DNA from: Planctomycetota bacterium
Lineage (GTDB): Bacteria; Planctomycetota; UBA8108; UBA1146
Direction: 5' to 3'
Assembly: GCA_002691835.1 (NCBI GenBank)
Contig: NZJA01000011.1
Span: 1-15,261, forward strand
DNA length: 15,261 bases
Shown: one piece after another, positions 1 through 6,873 of the stretch
Position numbering within the stretch: the stretch's first letter is position 1
How the letters are laid out: every line of letters begins with the position of its first letter
The notes under the pieces: generated by a model
What the model was told of the DNA's origin: nothing
Seen by the model: only the letters and a program-made list of their open reading frames with translations
Databases searched by the model: none
Program-made: the position numbers and the translations under genes

Positions 1-1240
1 CAAGCTGAATTGAACTCCATGCATCGCAGATGAGACTCCGAAGGACTTCCTCATCGTTAAAGGTCTCGACGATTTCGTCTTCGGTTTCGACAAAAACAAC
101 ATAGCCTCGATCACGAGAGCTACTCAAGGTGGAAGACCAGGAAACGCCGTCGGAATAACCCTGCCAGGAACCATGATGCCACCAATAAATATGGTGAGAG
201 CTTTGATAAGCCCAAGGTAACCACCAGCCATGACACCAGTTCAGTGGATGGCTCAAATACCAGGGTGAGCAGTAGCCCGAATACCAGCCATGAAATCCAT
301 AATCTGAATAAAGCGAAACCCCGACTCCCAAATGGATGCCATGCAGATAAAGCGGCTGGCAGTACCAAGGATAGTGGGCATGAGTGTAGACCCCTGAACT
401 GGTCAAAACTCCAGAACCAGCGACAGGAGGTTGAATGACTCCTGTCGGTGTATAAACCGTGCCCGAGGGCGCGAGGTGCACTCTCGGATTACGACTCAGT
501 GTTCTTGCCCCGGAATGCCCGGAGAGCCCACCTCTTACAGAAGTCGATCTGCCGAGTCGTTGGATCATGTCGGTAGTGGGAGCACTCCCTCGCCTGCTCA
601 CAGTCGAACCGGAAAAAGAATTCCGCGGTTCCTTGATCAATGCCGGCAATGGAGTAACCGGCAATGCCCTCGGAACCGGGAGTGCTTCTCTTCTCAACTG
701 CCTTCCACGGGTCCGAACCCCTCTCGGATTCGCAGAACTTCCCGGAAGCGAAATCGAGGGGCGATCCCTCACCGGGTTGAGATCCACTCTGGGATTCAGG
801 TCAAGGACGGGGTTTACCGTCGAGACACCGGAAGAGGTCGTTCTTCCCAACCCCGCCGCAGCTCTGGAGCTTCGAGGCTGCGGAGTCACTCTCGGTTGAG
901 CCGGAAGAGAGATCCCCGATCCTGTCTGAGGGCGGGTCTGTGGTCTGGCCTGTGGTCGAATCTGCGGACGAGCTTGCGGTCTCACCTGGGGCCGGGTTTG
1001 AGGACGAACCTGAGGTCGCGTTTGAGGGCGAACCTGAGGTCTCGTTTGCGGTCGAATCTGGGGTCTCGCTTGTGGGCGAGCTTGTGGACGAGCTTGTGGC
1101 CGCGACGAGGGTCTCGCCTGTGGTCGAATCGACGTTCCCGCACCTCTGGATTGGGCCTGTGCCTCTCCCTCTGGAAAGACTCCTCCGAATACCAAAACCA
1201 CCCAGAGGGTGAAAAAGCGCAGGATCATGGAGTGAGACAT
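1..1240 (-). CDS. Secreted RPQx-repeat protein with Trp/His-rich segment, partial (3' end outside window)
   Basis: The frame is open from an ATG at 1240 through the left edge: 413 codons with no stop. A good Shine-Dalgarno (GGAAAGG, 1247-1253) lies 6 bases upstream of the ATG. Residues 1-30 form a signal peptide (basic start, hydrophobic FFTLWVVLVFGGVF, then EAQAQ before the likely cleavage site), so the protein is exported. Residues 39-106 are 17 tandem RPQx tetrapeptides (x = A, I, T or V; one unit is RPSS). Residues of about 107-280 are basic, rich in Ser, Pro and Arg, and low in complexity. About 283-365 is strikingly rich in Trp, Tyr and His (11 Trp and about 11 His in roughly 80 residues) with three Cys. 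The last visible part is acidic (VETEDEIVETFNDEE) and may begin a folded domain. I do not recognise a family. The repeat suggests an extended, polycationic cell-envelope or surface protein. It follows the vanZ-like gene after 151 bp. The longest ORFs called in this stretch in other frames are shadows of this repeat. Confidence 0.8.
   Translation of the reverse strand, partial: MSHSMILRFFTLWVVLVFGGVFPEGEAQAQSRGAGTSIRPQARPSSRPQARPQARPQARPQIRPQTRPQVRPQTRPQVRPQTRPQVRPQARPQIRPQARPQTRPQTGSGISLPAQPRVTPQPRSSRAAAGLGRTTSSGVSTVNPVLDLNPRVDLNPVRDRPSISLPGSSANPRGVRTRGRQLRREALPVPRALPVTPLPALIKEPRNSFSGSTVSRRGSAPTTDMIQRLGRSTSVRGGLSGHSGARTLSRNPRVHLAPSGTVYTPTGVIQPPVAGSGVLTSSGVYTHAHYPWYCQPLYLHGIHLGVGVSLYSDYGFHGWYSGYCSPWYLSHPLNWCHGWWLPWAYQSSHHIYWWHHGSWQGYSDGVSWSSTLSSSRDRGYVVFVETEDEIVETFNDEEVLRSLICDAWSSIQL
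923..1126 (-). repeat. Tandem 12-bp coding repeat encoding 17 RPQx tetrapeptides
   Basis: Seventeen consecutive 12-base units, read on the minus strand, encode RPQ followed by A, I, T or V; the second unit is degenerate (RPSS). Codons vary between units (CGA, CGC, CGT, AGA and CGG for Arg; CCA, CCC, CCT and CCG for Pro). The peptide is therefore better conserved than the DNA, which points to selection on the protein rather than recent slippage. The middle units alternate RPQT and RPQV, a 24-base higher-order period. Confidence 0.9.
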
Positions 1241-1246
1241 CGGCAA

Positions 1247-1253
1247 CCTTTCC
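1247..1253 (-). promoter_or_regulatory. Ribosome binding site of the RPQx protein
   Basis: The minus-strand sequence GGAAAGG lies 6 bases before the ATG at 1240. It supports that start over the longer shadow frame that begins at 1370 and the internal ATG at codon 5 (1228). Confidence 0.6.
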
Positions 1254-1391
1254 AGAAGCCGGCCTAAAGGCCCGACTTGTTCCTTCAATAGAATAGCCCG
1301 AAACGAAGGGACCGGGGAGCCCCGAAAGGAGGCCTGGGAAGGATGACGTGGAGACTGCCACTGGATTCAATCCAATTCCAAAAAATGGAAC

Positions 1392-1766
1392 CTAGCGCGA
1401 TTTATCCAGCAGAAGGACGAGAGAGGCCCCCATAGCGATTCCGATCAGATCTGCGACAAAGTCCTCCCAGGACAGAGATCGACCCGGAATGAGCGCCTGG
1501 ACCCCTTCGTGGAGCAATCCAAACAAAACCAGCAGCAGCAGGGTCCCCGGTAGCCAATCCGCTGCAGGAACCTTCGATTTTCCCCAGGGTCGAAAACCAA
1601 AGAGAAGGATCATGAATCCGACCGCATGCAGCACCTTATCCCGGCCCTGCTGACGAAAAACGTCTGGAACAGCCTCATTCAACAACGATCCCGGTAACCA
1701 GCCGGCGAGCAACGCCAACCCGATCAACAGCCAGGGAAACCAGCGGCCAAAAAGACCGGATTTCAA
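1392..1766 (-). CDS. VanZ-like small integral membrane protein
   Basis: This 124-residue protein has four hydrophobic segments (about 10-28, 46-60, 70-88 and 104-120). It carries the VanZ-family signature spread over the chain: DKVLHAVGF (43-51), HEGVQ (86-90), PGRS (94-97) and a conserved Asp in the following DFVADLIG stretch (102-109; many family members have Asn where this has D106). VanZ-like proteins are inner-membrane proteins of largely unknown biochemistry; VanZ itself gives low-level teicoplanin resistance. The start is a TTG at 1764-1766 that overlaps the pyrB stop (TTGA), with GGGG about 7 bases upstream. No ATG is available near the expected N-terminus. It is probably co-translated with pyrB. 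Domain identity is fairly secure; the cellular role is unknown. Confidence 0.8.
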   Translation of the reverse strand: MKSGLFGRWFPWLLIGLALLAGWLPGSLLNEAVPDVFRQQGRDKVLHAVGFMILLFGFRPWGKSKVPAADWLPGTLLLLVLFGLLHEGVQALIPGRSLSWEDFVADLIGIAMGASLVLLLDKSR

Positions 1767-2710
1767 GATCGATCCCCGGATTCAGTACCCAGTTTTCTTC
1801 CGATCGCCCTCTCAAGAAGAGCCATGCGAACCGGCACACCCGCTGAGACCTGTTGGAGAATCCGAGACCGGGAACCATCCGCCACTTTATCGGAGATCTC
1901 GACTCCCCGATTCATCGGCCCAGGGTGAAGAACCACAAAATCAGGTCGGCACTTTTCCAGTCGGTCTTCATCCATCCGGAAACTGCGGATGTAATCTTCT
2001 GAGGAGAGCCTCATGCCACCCTCAATCCGCTCATGTTGAATCCTTAAAACCTGAAGGGCATCCAACTCTGGCAAGACCTCATCCAGGTCATGACGAAGGG
2101 TGACTCCTTGCGGCCAATTTTCTTGCGGAAGAAATTCCTCGGGACCGATGAGGATCACCTGAGCACCCAAAGCGGTAAAGGCCACCATGTCACTGCGTGC
2201 AACGCGGCTGTGAACCACATCCCCCAAGATCCCAATCACACGCCCTTCCAGTGTGCCAAACTCATCCAAGAGAACCCGACTATCGAGAAGTGCTTGGCTC
2301 GGATGAGCGCGCGTACCTCCTCCAGCATTGAGGACTCCAGCTTGGCAATGGTCTGCGAGTTCGCGAATCACTCGATCACTGCGATCTCGAAGCACCAGCG
2401 CTCGCGCACCCAAAGATTCCAGAACCTGGGCAGTATCCAGAATTGTTTCGCCTTTAAGCAGACTGGATCGTTCAGAAGGCAACTCCACACATGAGATCCC
2501 GAGTCTCTGACAAGCCACCTGAAAAGAGAGAGAAGTTCGAGTACTGGGTTCTGAAAACAGTAATGCCACCAGAGGATCAGCAGCGACAGAAACGGCTGCT
2601 GGAAGGTCTCTGAATTCTTTCGCTCGATCGAGGATCGAGCTGATCTCTTGGCGAGAAAGATCAGACAGCTCAACGAGATTCCAGCCATGGGCTTCAGTCA
2701 GGGATGACAA
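1763..2710 (-). CDS. pyrB: Aspartate carbamoyltransferase catalytic subunit
   Basis: This enzyme condenses carbamoyl phosphate with L-aspartate to N-carbamoyl-L-aspartate, the first committed step of de novo pyrimidine synthesis, in the cytoplasm. At 315 residues the length is normal. The carbamoyl-phosphate loop FSEPSTRTS is at 52-60 (S56, T57, R58, T59). The SSLLKGE loop (82-88) supplies the Ser and Lys that reach across the trimer interface. HPSQALLD is at 136-143, GDVVHSRVARS at 163-173 and the HPGPMNRGVEI loop at 262-272. The ATG at 2710 has GGAGGG about 8 bases upstream, inside the end of the preceding GTPase gene, so the two genes overlap by 13 bases. No regulatory subunit (pyrI) or dihydroorotase gene lies next to it. 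Aspartate rather than ornithine specificity is inferred from the overall pattern. Confidence 0.95.
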   Translation of the reverse strand: MSSLTEAHGWNLVELSDLSRQEISSILDRAKEFRDLPAAVSVAADPLVALLFSEPSTRTSLSFQVACQRLGISCVELPSERSSLLKGETILDTAQVLESLGARALVLRDRSDRVIRELADHCQAGVLNAGGGTRAHPSQALLDSRVLLDEFGTLEGRVIGILGDVVHSRVARSDMVAFTALGAQVILIGPEEFLPQENWPQGVTLRHDLDEVLPELDALQVLRIQHERIEGGMRLSSEDYIRSFRMDEDRLEKCRPDFVVLHPGPMNRGVEISDKVADGSRSRILQQVSAGVPVRMALLERAIGRKLGTESGDRS

Positions 2711-3816
2711 TCGGCAACTCCCTCCAGAAATCGCAGAATGGACGGTACCACATCTCCACCGGATTGCAGGGAACTGCGCAAGTCCTGCAAAAAGATGACA
2801 TGCTCGGGGAGGAAGGGACAGGGTTCATTCAGATCGAATTGTGTTCCGCCGTGGAGCTTTTCCAAAATCGCTTCCTCCAGGGCCTGAAGACCTTCTCCTG
2901 TGACCGCTGAGACCCTTAACAGATGGGTTTCCAGATCGACGCTCTCAGATATCCATTCGTCGCAACGGCTGTAAAGACTGAGAACACGGCCCTGATCATT
3001 CTTGAAGCGAGTCGCCTGACCAGGAAGCAGTATTTCCAAAATCAGATCGGCATTCTGCAACTCCAGCTCCAGTCTTCTGAGGCCTTCTGCTTCCACTGGA
3101 TCAGAGGTTTCACGGGAACCGGCACCGTCGATCAACTCGATGGGATACCCCTTGATGGGAGCGACCTCGACAACGAGATCACGCGTGGTTCCTTCGATCG
3201 GCGTCACAATCGAACGATCTTTTCCGACCAATCGATTGAAGAGCGTACTTTTGCCAGCGTTGGTCACTCCTGTGAGAACAACTCTGGGCGGCGAAAGCAA
3301 CTGCAAACCTCTATGACCCTGAACGATCAACTGATCCAGTTCAGAAATCGCCGGTGGATCAGAAACCCAACGGCAAACCTCGCCGGCAAAACCATCGACG
3401 GATCCTTGAGACAACAGGAAAGAACACACTTCTGGACTTCTGGCTTCTTTGAGTAAGCTCAGAGCCTGCTTCTGAATCGAGCATCCTTGAGCTTCATCTT
3501 CCACCTGAAAAAGGTCCGGATTCTCTTTCTGGTGGATCGCACCTAATTCCATGCAACGTTGGATTACCTGATCCAGAATCAGGACATTGCCGTGAGTCGT
3601 CAGCAAATAAGATTCCTCGGAATTGGGCCAGCGCAGACAGACGATGTCGTCCAGCACCTCTCCCGCTCCATCGAGAAGGTCGGCATGCCAAGAGCCCTTT
3701 ACAGAGACACGGGAAAGCAGTTTTTCCAATAACTGATCGGCTCCGACTCCTGCAATGGAGATGCCGTGAAGTGCAGCAGAGCCATTTCCTGTCACTGCGC
3801 TGACGGTCACCTTCAT
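2698..3816 (-). CDS. MnmE/TrmE-family GTPase, shortened and divergent
   Basis: This 372-residue protein combines an N-terminal region resembling the TrmE N-terminal (folate-binding) domain (about 1-110), a short helical stretch and a Ras-like G domain. Visible G motifs are P-loop GVTNAGKST (183-191), TTRD (210-213), DGAG in place of the usual DTAG (230-233), SRCD in place of NKxD (283-286), and a G5-like SAVTGEG (303-309). MnmE, with MnmG, modifies U34 of certain tRNAs and is about 450 residues long with a C-terminal CxGK motif bearing the catalytic Cys. This protein ends in VADCHP and has no such motif. It is therefore either a paralogue with another role or a lineage-specific MnmE variant. 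The ATG at 3816 overlaps the coaX stop (ATGA). A GTG at 3810 is an alternative start, with AAGGA placed five bases before it. It also overlaps pyrB downstream. Confidence 0.8.
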   Translation of the reverse strand: MKVTVSAVTGNGSAALHGISIAGVGADQLLEKLLSRVSVKGSWHADLLDGAGEVLDDIVCLRWPNSEESYLLTTHGNVLILDQVIQRCMELGAIHQKENPDLFQVEDEAQGCSIQKQALSLLKEARSPEVCSFLLSQGSVDGFAGEVCRWVSDPPAISELDQLIVQGHRGLQLLSPPRVVLTGVTNAGKSTLFNRLVGKDRSIVTPIEGTTRDLVVEVAPIKGYPIELIDGAGSRETSDPVEAEGLRRLELELQNADLILEILLPGQATRFKNDQGRVLSLYSRCDEWISESVDLETHLLRVSAVTGEGLQALEEAILEKLHGGTQFDLNEPCPFLPEHVIFLQDLRSSLQSGGDVVPSILRFLEGVADCHP

Positions 3817-4583
3817 CCTTGACCATTTTCGGACTTTTGGAGGGATAAAACCGCTTCCAGACCATCGAGTACGAGCCCGGGTTTAAGGAGAGCCCCTGGA
3901 AAAGTCTCAACCAATCGATCCGCATCACCACCCGTCAGGACCGTCTCGATTTCAGTTTCTTGGCGACCCTGAAGCCCCTCCAGAACCTGAGAGTGCAGAC
4001 CCGCTATCCCGGAACAATACAGAGTGTTCAGTCCCCCTCCGATGGCCTCGGTAGTTTCTCGGGACCAAGGAATGGCGTCATCGTTCACCGAAGTCTCTCG
4101 GGGCAATTCGGGAGCAGCATTTGGCAAGGCATCATTCAACGCCTGCCAACCAACCGTGATCCAACCTCCCAGCAAGACTCCCGAGGCGGTCACAGCATCG
4201 ACGGTCACCGCTGTTCCTGCATCAATCAGTACCGCAGGCTTTCCAGCGCTGGATTGCCCCCATGCAAGAGCAGCGAGGGCCCTGTCTGCGCCTGTCCTGT
4301 TAGGGAATTCAGTTTCAACACAAACTTCCGCCGCAGCCCCACTCTCAATCCAAAGGATCGGTCGGGAAGTCCAATGATTGAGGATCGGCTCAAGGGCGCT
4401 GCGATGGTCCGCCCTCAGACAAGAGACGGCAACTTTCAGGAAGTCTGTTTCAGGAGGAATCTTTTCACTCCATGGACAATCCGGACTCGCTGCCGACGAA
4501 GATCCGGCAACGACCTGACCCGATCCAAGGCGAGCACGCCAATGGATACGGGTATTGCCTGCATCGATGACCAATGTGTCCAC
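3813..4583 (-). CDS. coaX: Type III pantothenate kinase
   Basis: This enzyme phosphorylates pantothenate, the first step of coenzyme A synthesis. CoaX enzymes belong to the ASKHA superfamily and act as cytoplasmic dimers, usually requiring a monovalent cation. The 256-residue length is typical. The phosphate-binding DAGNT is at 7-11, the GADR motif at 98-101 and the second phosphate motif DAGTAVT at 121-127. TGGDA at 218-222 corresponds to the adenosine-binding end. The region that usually reads GGxIxPG is GGWITVG here (139-145), so the Pro is missing. The start is GTG (4581-4583) with GGAGG (4589-4593) five bases upstream. No upstream ATG gives a better family fit. It lies 57 bases after pilT and overlaps the GTPase gene by ATGA. 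Confidence 0.92.
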   Translation of the reverse strand: MDTLVIDAGNTRIHWRARLGSGQVVAGSSSAASPDCPWSEKIPPETDFLKVAVSCLRADHRSALEPILNHWTSRPILWIESGAAAEVCVETEFPNRTGADRALAALAWGQSSAGKPAVLIDAGTAVTVDAVTASGVLLGGWITVGWQALNDALPNAAPELPRETSVNDDAIPWSRETTEAIGGGLNTLYCSGIAGLHSQVLEGLQGRQETEIETVLTGGDADRLVETFPGALLKPGLVLDGLEAVLSLQKSENGQG

Positions 4584-4588
4584 GACTG

Positions 4589-4593
4589 CCTCC
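4589..4593 (-). promoter_or_regulatory. Ribosome binding site fixing the GTG start of coaX
   Basis: GGAGG on the minus strand sits five bases before the GTG at 4583. That GTG begins the protein seven codons before the invariant DxGNT motif, as expected for CoaX. Confidence 0.6.
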
Positions 4594-4640
4594 AGAACCG
4601 AAGCATACCGTGAACCCGGGTCCGACCCCAGTCATCGTGA

Positions 4641-5738
4641 CTAGTAATCGAAGTCGAAATCCCCCATGGCATTCCCTTTAACGACTCCCCGTAACTCCAG
4701 CTGAAGCTCTTCAGGGAAATCCGAGAATGCCAATGCGTCATCAAGGGTGATTCGATCTGCCCGGTAAAGATCCCTCAGGGATTGGTTGAAGGTCTGGGAA
4801 CCGAAATGCTCACCATCCCGGACTGCGCTGTGCAATTCATGAGTTTTTCCTTCACGGAGCAACTCCCGAATCGTCGGACTGTTGATCATCATCTCGAGAG
4901 CAGGAATCCGCCCTTCCCCATTCAAAGCTGGAATCAGCCTTTGACAGACGACCCCTGTCAAGACCAGGGAAAGTTGCAGACGAATCAGGTCATGCTGATG
5001 AGGAGGGAAGAAATGAATAATTCTCTCTACCGTCTGAACAGCATTGACCGTATGAAGAGTCGAGAGAACAAGGTGCCCGGTTTCCGCCGCAGCGATCGCA
5101 GCCTCCATCGTTTCCCGGTCACGCATCTCTCCAATGAGAATCACATCCGGGCTTTGACGAAGAGAATGTCTCAAGGCTGTCGGGAATGAATCGGTATCGA
5201 TGCCGACTTCTCTCTGATCGATAATAGACTTTCGATCACGAAAAGTATATTCAATCGGATCCTCGATCGTCACGATGTGACGATTGACCGTTTCATTCAG
5301 GTAATGCACCATCGAGGCCAAGGTCGTCGACTTACCTGAACCTGTATTTCCTGTAACCAATACCAGTCCACGCTTCTGTTGCGCCAACTTTGTCAGTGTT
5401 TCCTGAGGAAGTCCTAACTCCTCGAATCCACAGACATTTTGTGAGACATGTCGAAAAACAAATCCAAGCTGCCCCCGCTGATGAAAAATGTTGACCCGGA
5501 AACGACCGATTCCCGGAAGGTCATATGAAGTATCGACATCCAGCTTCTGCGGAAGAGCCTCAGGCCTGGAGTCCTGAATGATCTCCAGAAACTCCTGTGA
5601 TTTCCGCGGAGAGATTTCTTCACAGTCGAGAAACTTGACTGCTCCATCGACTCTCAGTGATGGAGGGCAGCCCACCTTGATAAAAAGGTCGGAAGCATTT
5701 TCAATCACCATACGGCGCAATAATTCGTGAAATTCCAT
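4641..5738 (-). CDS. pilT: Type IV pilus retraction ATPase (PilT family)
   Basis: This cytoplasmic hexameric ATPase depolymerises the type IV pilus and so drives twitching motility. The 365 residues show the standard layout: an N-terminal PAS-like domain (about 1-105), Walker A GNTGSGKST (130-138), Asp box TIEDPIEY (157-164), Walker B ILIGEMRD (200-207) and His box ETGHLVLSTLHT (219-230). The segment TIRELLREGKT (289-299) corresponds to the PilT AIRNLIRE motif, which is needed for retraction; this favours PilT over PilB, though a PilU-type paralogue cannot be excluded. The ATG at 5738 has GGGAG about 5 bases upstream. The gene lies between obg and coaX, away from the pilMNO-Q operon, and has no pilB or pilC beside it in this window. 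The C-terminus is acidic and aromatic (FDFDY). Confidence 0.95.
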   Translation of the reverse strand: MEFHELLRRMVIENASDLFIKVGCPPSLRVDGAVKFLDCEEISPRKSQEFLEIIQDSRPEALPQKLDVDTSYDLPGIGRFRVNIFHQRGQLGFVFRHVSQNVCGFEELGLPQETLTKLAQQKRGLVLVTGNTGSGKSTTLASMVHYLNETVNRHIVTIEDPIEYTFRDRKSIIDQREVGIDTDSFPTALRHSLRQSPDVILIGEMRDRETMEAAIAAAETGHLVLSTLHTVNAVQTVERIIHFFPPHQHDLIRLQLSLVLTGVVCQRLIPALNGEGRIPALEMMINSPTIRELLREGKTHELHSAVRDGEHFGSQTFNQSLRDLYRADRITLDDALAFSDFPEELQLELRGVVKGNAMGDFDFDY

Positions 5739-5760
5739 GATCTCTCCCTGGATCGAGGGG

Positions 5761-5775
5761 GTCCCCTGAGGGGAC
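5761..5775 (-). promoter_or_regulatory. Short GC-rich hairpin in the obg-pilT gap
   Basis: A perfect 6-bp inverted repeat (GTCCCC/GGGGAC) with a three-base loop lies 23 bases upstream of the pilT start. There is no T-run after it on the minus strand, so it is not a canonical intrinsic terminator. The 95-base gap (5739-5833) also contains a TATTCT box upstream of the hairpin, but it lacks a convincing -35 element. I can only say the gap may hold a promoter or processing site for pilT. Confidence 0.3.
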
Positions 5776-5833
5776 AGGAAGGTCCATAGAAGAATACGAT
5801 GAGAGAGGCAGAGCGTCGAAAAGGGCCGAAAAC

Positions 5834-6841
5834 CTACTCAGATGGACGCAACAGGCCCCAAAGAGATTCCAGGACCTCGCGGATCCCAGCGCCGGTGACC
5901 CCAGAAATCACTCTGACGGGTTCATTCAGTCGCTCCTGAAGCTCGATTCGAAAACGATCCGCATCTTCGGGGGTCAATAGATCCGCCTTATTGATCACGG
6001 TGATGGTCGGACGATTTGCCAACTCTTCAGAGTGCGCTCCAACCTCACTGCGAATAATCTCGTGATCCCTGACCAGCTGATCGATATCACGATCATGGGG
6101 ATCGAGAAGATGCAACATCACTCGGGTTCTCTCCAAATGTTTGAGGAAACCAATCCCCAACCCCACCCCCTCGGCAGCTCCTTCGATCAAACCTGGAACA
6201 TCTGCCAGAACGATTCTTCGTAGGGAATCTAATTCTGCGATCCCCAACTGAGGACTCAGAGTGGTAAAGGGATAATCTGCGATTTTGGGATGGGCACTCG
6301 AAACTCTGGAAAGAAAGGTACTCTTGCCTGCGTTTGGCAAACCCAGCAGGCCGACATCGGCGATCAGTTTCAGCTCAAGGTGAACCCGATGTTCTTCACC
6401 CTCTTCTCCGGGAGTGAACTCGCGGGGACTCTGATGAGTCGAAGTCGCAAAACCGGAATTCCCACGCCCGCCAGAACCTCCACGGGCGATGACAAACTCC
6501 TGCTCATTCTCGGCAAGATCGATGATCAGATGGCCTTCTTCGTCAAAGACCATCGTTCCTACAGGAACGGAGATGCGAAGATCGCTCCCCATTCGTCCTG
6601 TCTGGTTTTTACTGGAACCGGGTCGCCCTTTTTCTGCCTTGTGGACAGGACGACCGGTGAAATCGAGAAGTGTCTGAACGTGGGGATCGGCGAACAGAAT
6701 GACGTGTCCGCCACGTCCCCCATCTCCACCATCAGGTCCACCCCTGGGAACATATTTTTCCCGACGGAACGAACAGCATCCATCTCCACCTTTACCGGCG
6801 AAGACTTTGATCCAGGCTTCGTCTACGAAGCGGACGCTCAA
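5834..6841 (-). CDS. obg: Obg family GTPase (GTPase ObgE/CgtA)
   Basis: This essential GTPase binds the 50S subunit and links ribosome maturation to growth and (p)ppGpp. The 335 residues comprise the Gly-rich Obg fold (1-158, with KGGDG, REKYVPRGGPDGGDGG and GGSGGRGN) and a G domain. Its motifs are P-loop GLPNAGKS (167-174), FTTLSP (192-197), DVPG followed by LIEGAAEGVGLG (214-228), NKAD (284-287) and SGVTGAG (313-319). It ends soon after the G domain, so the optional C-terminal OCT domain is absent. The start is a TTG at 6841. It puts the conserved RFVDEA block at residue 4, as in other Obg proteins, and an in-frame stop lies eight codons upstream with no ATG or GTG between. The Shine-Dalgarno is poor: the only candidate (AGGAAG) is about 15 bases away, inside a hairpin arm. 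It follows rpmA, the classical L21-L27-Obg order. Confidence 0.96.
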   Translation of the reverse strand: MSVRFVDEAWIKVFAGKGGDGCCSFRREKYVPRGGPDGGDGGRGGHVILFADPHVQTLLDFTGRPVHKAEKGRPGSSKNQTGRMGSDLRISVPVGTMVFDEEGHLIIDLAENEQEFVIARGGSGGRGNSGFATSTHQSPREFTPGEEGEEHRVHLELKLIADVGLLGLPNAGKSTFLSRVSSAHPKIADYPFTTLSPQLGIAELDSLRRIVLADVPGLIEGAAEGVGLGIGFLKHLERTRVMLHLLDPHDRDIDQLVRDHEIIRSEVGAHSEELANRPTITVINKADLLTPEDADRFRIELQERLNEPVRVISGVTGAGIREVLESLWGLLRPSE

Positions 6842-6856
6842 GATGGGGCCGTAAGA

Positions 6857-6873
6857 CTTCCTGAATCAGGAAG
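6857..6873 (-). promoter_or_regulatory. Inverted repeat over the rpmA stop, just before obg
   Basis: A 17-base perfect inverted repeat (eight-base arms, one central base) includes the rpmA stop codon at 6866-6868. As RNA it would fold as a 6-bp stem (CUUCCU/AGGAAG) with a five-base loop. Its 3' arm is the only purine-rich SD-like sequence near the obg TTG. No T-run follows. It could be an mRNA stability or processing element, or could affect obg translation. Function is inferred only. Confidence 0.35.

Noticed and set aside
923..1126. Regular repeats that might suggest a CRISPR array
   Set aside because: Units are 12 bases with no spacers and encode a continuous tetrapeptide repeat.
431..1267. 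Plus-strand 278-codon frame with Leu/Arg/Ser-rich repeats
   Set aside because: It is the antisense of the in-register RPQx repeat gene. It has no recognisable domain, whereas the minus strand has a signal peptide, RBS and 413 open codons.
801..1370. Minus-strand 189-codon frame rich in Ser/Thr (STTGxT-like repeats)
   Set aside because: It is another frame of the same repeat. It lacks a signal peptide, and the competing frame is longer and better supported; the Ser/Thr repeat is a by-product of the 12-base periodicity.
1241..1391. Small inverted repeats (around 1362-1374, 1313-1324) in the vanZ-like to RPQx gap as a terminator
   Set aside because: Stems are four to five pairs with tiny loops and no following T-run on the minus strand; the evidence is too weak for a terminator or promoter call.
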